NCBI GenBank assembly: GCA_022709925.1
Contig: JAKLHX010000041.1
Span: 1 to 8,196, forward strand
Origin: Candidatus Margulisiibacteriota bacterium
GTDB lineage: Bacteria; Margulisbacteria; WOR-1; JAKLHX01
DNA length: 8,196 nucleotides
Reading direction: 5' to 3'
Position numbers and translations under genes: made by a program. Shown piece after piece: positions 6,175-8,196 of this stretch (positions within the stretch are counted from its first letter, which is position 1; the number at the start of each line of letters is the position of its first letter). Below the pieces are notes generated by a model. The model was given only the letters and a program-made list of their open reading frames with translations, made no database searches and was not told where the DNA came from.

Positions 6175-7579
6175 TCTTATGTTTTTCCCGCAGCCTGCTG
6201 TAGAGCTCTTTGCCTATTACGTTTATATCACCCGCGCCCATAGTGATCACCAAGTCCCCTTCCCTCGCATTTTCTATAAGGTAATTTGATATGTCCTGTT
6301 TTTTGGGGATATAAAGCACGTTATCGCCTTTGTTCTTTTTCACCTCGTCAAATATAGTTTCCCCCGAGATCCCCGCGATCGGAGCCTCCCCCGCGGCATA
6401 TATATCGGTAGTTATCACTAGATCGGCGCTCGGAAAAGCTTTCCCGAACTCTTCTTTGAGATGCATCGTCCTGCTGTACCGGTGCGGCTGGAACACGCAT
6501 ATTATCCTTTTTACGGAAGCCCAACTCTGTCTGGCCGCCTTGAGCGTGGCAAGTATCTCTGTAGGATGATGCCCGTAGTCATCATAGATCAACACTCCGC
6601 TCACCTTCCCTATAAGCTGAAAACGGCGTCTGACGCCGGTAAAGCACCTTAGGGACGTGTTTATGCTCATAAAATCAAGCCCTTCGCCAAGTCCTACGGC
6701 GATCGTCGCAAGCGAATTCTCGACATTGTGGTGACCCGGCACATTAAGTTTCACTTCCCCGAGAGACTTCCCATCCCTCAAGACCTCGAACTTGACGCTG
6801 GATTCGCCGAACGACATATTTTTCGCTCTTATCTCTGCCTGTTCGCCAAAACCGTAAGTAATGATCTTTGCGTGCGTATCTATCTTTTTTAAGATGAGAT
6901 TATTGTTCTCGTTGTCCGAACAGATGACAAGCTTACCGTCTTTAGGAAGAAGGTTGGCGAATTCTATGAAAGTCTCGATTATCTTCTCTATCCCGCTGTA
7001 ATGGTCCAAATGATCGGCTTCAATGTTAGTTATTACGCTGACCTTTGGCTTCAGGAAAAGGAATGAGCTGTCGCTCTCATCGGCTTCTGCTATCGCGTAT
7101 TTGCCGCTTCCGAGGCGGGCATTGCCCCCGACATCGTTGGTCTCTCCTCCGATAAGGAACGTAGGTTTACATCCGCATTTATCAAAGACAAGGGACGTCA
7201 TGGATGTCGTAGTGGTCTTTCCGTGCGTCCCCGCGATCGCGATCGGCACTTTTGACTGTGAAAGTATCCACGAGAGCATCTCGGCTCTTGTTATGCATTT
7301 TATCTGCTTGGCATGGGCTTCGGCGAGTTCCGGGTTATCTTTGTTTATGGCGGAGGAATAAACAACTATATCGGCTTCCCTGACATTAGAGGGAGCATGC
7401 TGGAAAAAGATGTGGGCGCCCATCTCTTTAAGCCTTATGGTATTGGCGCTCTCTTTCACATCAGAACCCGATACTTTGTATCCCATCTCAAGAAGTATCT
7501 TCGCAATGGCCCCGACCCCGCATCCACCGATACCCATCATGTGGATGTTCTTGATCCTGGACATATCAAATTGTTTCAT
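6158..7579 (-). CDS. murC: UDP-N-acetylmuramate--L-alanine ligase
   Basis: ATP-dependent Mur ligase that adds the first amino acid, L-alanine, to UDP-MurNAc in the cytoplasm. The 473 residues fit the family (about 450-490). Domain 1 opens with a Rossmann-like MGIGGCGVGAIA (15-26) that binds the UDP-sugar. The ATP-binding domain carries the P-loop AGTHGKTTTTSM (116-127, K121), EADESDSSFL (165-174) and TNIEADHLDHY (184-194), followed by PGHHNVENSLA (281-291). FTGVRRRFQ (313-321) leads into the C-terminal domain with DDYGHHPTEI (333-342) and FQPHRYSRT (363-371), all characteristic of MurC rather than MurD, E or F. The ATG at 7579 overlaps the murG end by 14 bases. No strong Shine-Dalgarno is seen; a second Met at residue 6 is an alternative start that would not affect the fold. 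Confidence 0.98.
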   Translation of the reverse strand: MKQFDMSRIKNIHMMGIGGCGVGAIAKILLEMGYKVSGSDVKESANTIRLKEMGAHIFFQHAPSNVREADIVVYSSAINKDNPELAEAHAKQIKCITRAEMLSWILSQSKVPIAIAGTHGKTTTTSMTSLVFDKCGCKPTFLIGGETNDVGGNARLGSGKYAIAEADESDSSFLFLKPKVSVITNIEADHLDHYSGIEKIIETFIEFANLLPKDGKLVICSDNENNNLILKKIDTHAKIITYGFGEQAEIRAKNMSFGESSVKFEVLRDGKSLGEVKLNVPGHHNVENSLATIAVGLGEGLDFMSINTSLRCFTGVRRRFQLIGKVSGVLIYDDYGHHPTEILATLKAARQSWASVKRIICVFQPHRYSRTMHLKEEFGKAFPSADLVITTDIYAAGEAPIAGISGETIFDEVKKNKGDNVLYIPKKQDISNYLIENAREGDLVITMGAGDINVIGKELYSRLREKHKNERSV

Positions 7580-8196
7580 ATAAAAGGTCCAATATCCGTT
7601 CTACCGCATTTTTCTTGGCGAGCTTTGAGCTGTTCACGGACATATGGCGTAGTCTTCCGGGGTCCGCGATCAATGGACTTATTATATCCAACAAAGACCT
7701 TGCGGACAACTTGTCCTGACCAAGCACCAAAGCCGCCCCTTTATCTTTTAAGACCCCGGCATTAATGTCCTGATGTTTTTCCGACGCGAAAGGATACGGA
7801 ATAAGCACCGAAGGAAGTCCGCAGGCAAGTATCTCAGCGATCATAGTAGCGCCTGCACGGCTTACAATAAGATCGCTCTCGGATAACACCCCGGACATGT
7901 CCTTCATATAAGCGTGAGGTTCGTAAACCACCGGCCCTGAATATGAGCGGCGAAGCCCGTTCACCCTTTCATAATCCGCCCGTCCGGTGATATGTATGAT
8001 CTTTTTGACGGCAGTGTCAGAGCTTAAAAGAGGAAGCATCCCGATCACCGCATCGTTGATAGAGACCGCCCCCTGGCTTCCGCCTATAAAAGCGACGGTG
8101 CCGCCATCGAAAGCGCCTTTTTGTTTTATTTTGAGTATAGACTGCCTCACAGGATTCCCCGTATATTCTATTTTTGATGAGCGCAGGTAACGGCTA
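7566..8196 (-). CDS. murG: UDP-GlcNAc--lipid I GlcNAc transferase, C-terminal part
   Basis: The last 209 codons of MurG, the membrane-associated GT28 glycosyltransferase that turns lipid I into lipid II on the inner face of the cytoplasmic membrane. The frame is open to the right edge, so roughly the first 150 residues (the lipid-binding N-terminal domain) are missing. Visible landmarks are YTGNPVR at the start of the C-terminal domain (codons at about 8142-8165), the UDP-GlcNAc-binding FIGGSQGA, HITGR, and the nucleotide-sugar block SRAGATMIAEILACGLPSVLIPYP followed by KHQDINA, typical of MurG. A GTG at 8150 could be read as a start but falls within the conserved GNPVR motif and would cut the enzyme, so the gene continues beyond the window. 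It is followed directly by murC, overlapping it by 14 bases, as in many dcw clusters. Confidence 0.96.
   Translation of the reverse strand, partial: SRYLRSSKIEYTGNPVRQSILKIKQKGAFDGGTVAFIGGSQGAVSINDAVIGMLPLLSSDTAVKKIIHITGRADYERVNGLRRSYSGPVVYEPHAYMKDMSGVLSESDLIVSRAGATMIAEILACGLPSVLIPYPFASEKHQDINAGVLKDKGAALVLGQDKLSARSLLDIISPLIADPGRLRHMSVNSSKLAKKNAVERILDLLYETI

Noticed and set aside
7313..7765. Plus-strand open frame of 150 codons across the murC/murG junction
   Set aside because: It is antisense to two well-conserved genes and shows no motif or ribosome binding site worth keeping.
7566..8150. MurG read as a short complete protein from the GTG at 8150
   Set aside because: That GTG is the valine of the conserved GNPVR motif, and the frame stays open to the window edge with MurG-like sequence, so the gene is merely cut by the window.

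Overview
The window is a densely packed, entirely minus-strand stretch of a bacterial chromosome. It holds eight complete or near-complete genes plus one fragment at the left edge, and most neighbours overlap by 4 to 26 bases. Read in the direction of transcription (right to left) the order is murG (5' end outside the window), murC, murB, a 56-base gap, glyQ, a (beta/alpha)8-barrel protein of unknown function, an exported calcineurin-like metallophosphoesterase, a DUF4127 protein, an FAD-dependent oxidoreductase, and the first 61 codons of an unidentified protein. I see no tRNA or rRNA genes, mobile elements, CRISPR arrays or clear rho-independent terminators.

Organism: a peptidoglycan-making bacterium. 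Evidence is the murG-murC-murB run from a dcw-type cell wall cluster, a class II (bacterial alpha2beta2 type) glycyl-tRNA synthetase alpha subunit, GTG starts beside ATG starts, and Shine-Dalgarno sites such as AAGGAG. Base composition looks near balanced, with frequent ATA and AGG/AGA codons. The combination, with no ddl or fts genes after murB and no glyS after glyQ, would suit a deep-branching or uncultivated candidate-phylum lineage. The sequence alone does not let me name a phylum.

Right part (about 5272-8196): MurG, MurC and MurB catalyse, respectively, the transfer of GlcNAc to lipid I, the addition of L-Ala to UDP-MurNAc, and the reduction of UDP-GlcNAc-enolpyruvate. The genes overlap by 14 and 17 bases and are almost certainly one transcript. 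Middle: glyQ has its own strong ribosome binding site and a possible promoter -10 box in the only real intergenic gap.

Left part (1 to about 4320): five genes are chained by overlaps, three of them 4-base stop/start overlaps (GTGA, ATGA, ATGA), and are probably translated together. The barrel, the DUF4127 protein and the leading fragment have no assigned function. The oxidoreductase and phosphoesterase are assigned only to broad families. This block is the most likely place for an undescribed pathway. A link to carbohydrate or amino-sugar metabolism is only a hypothesis.
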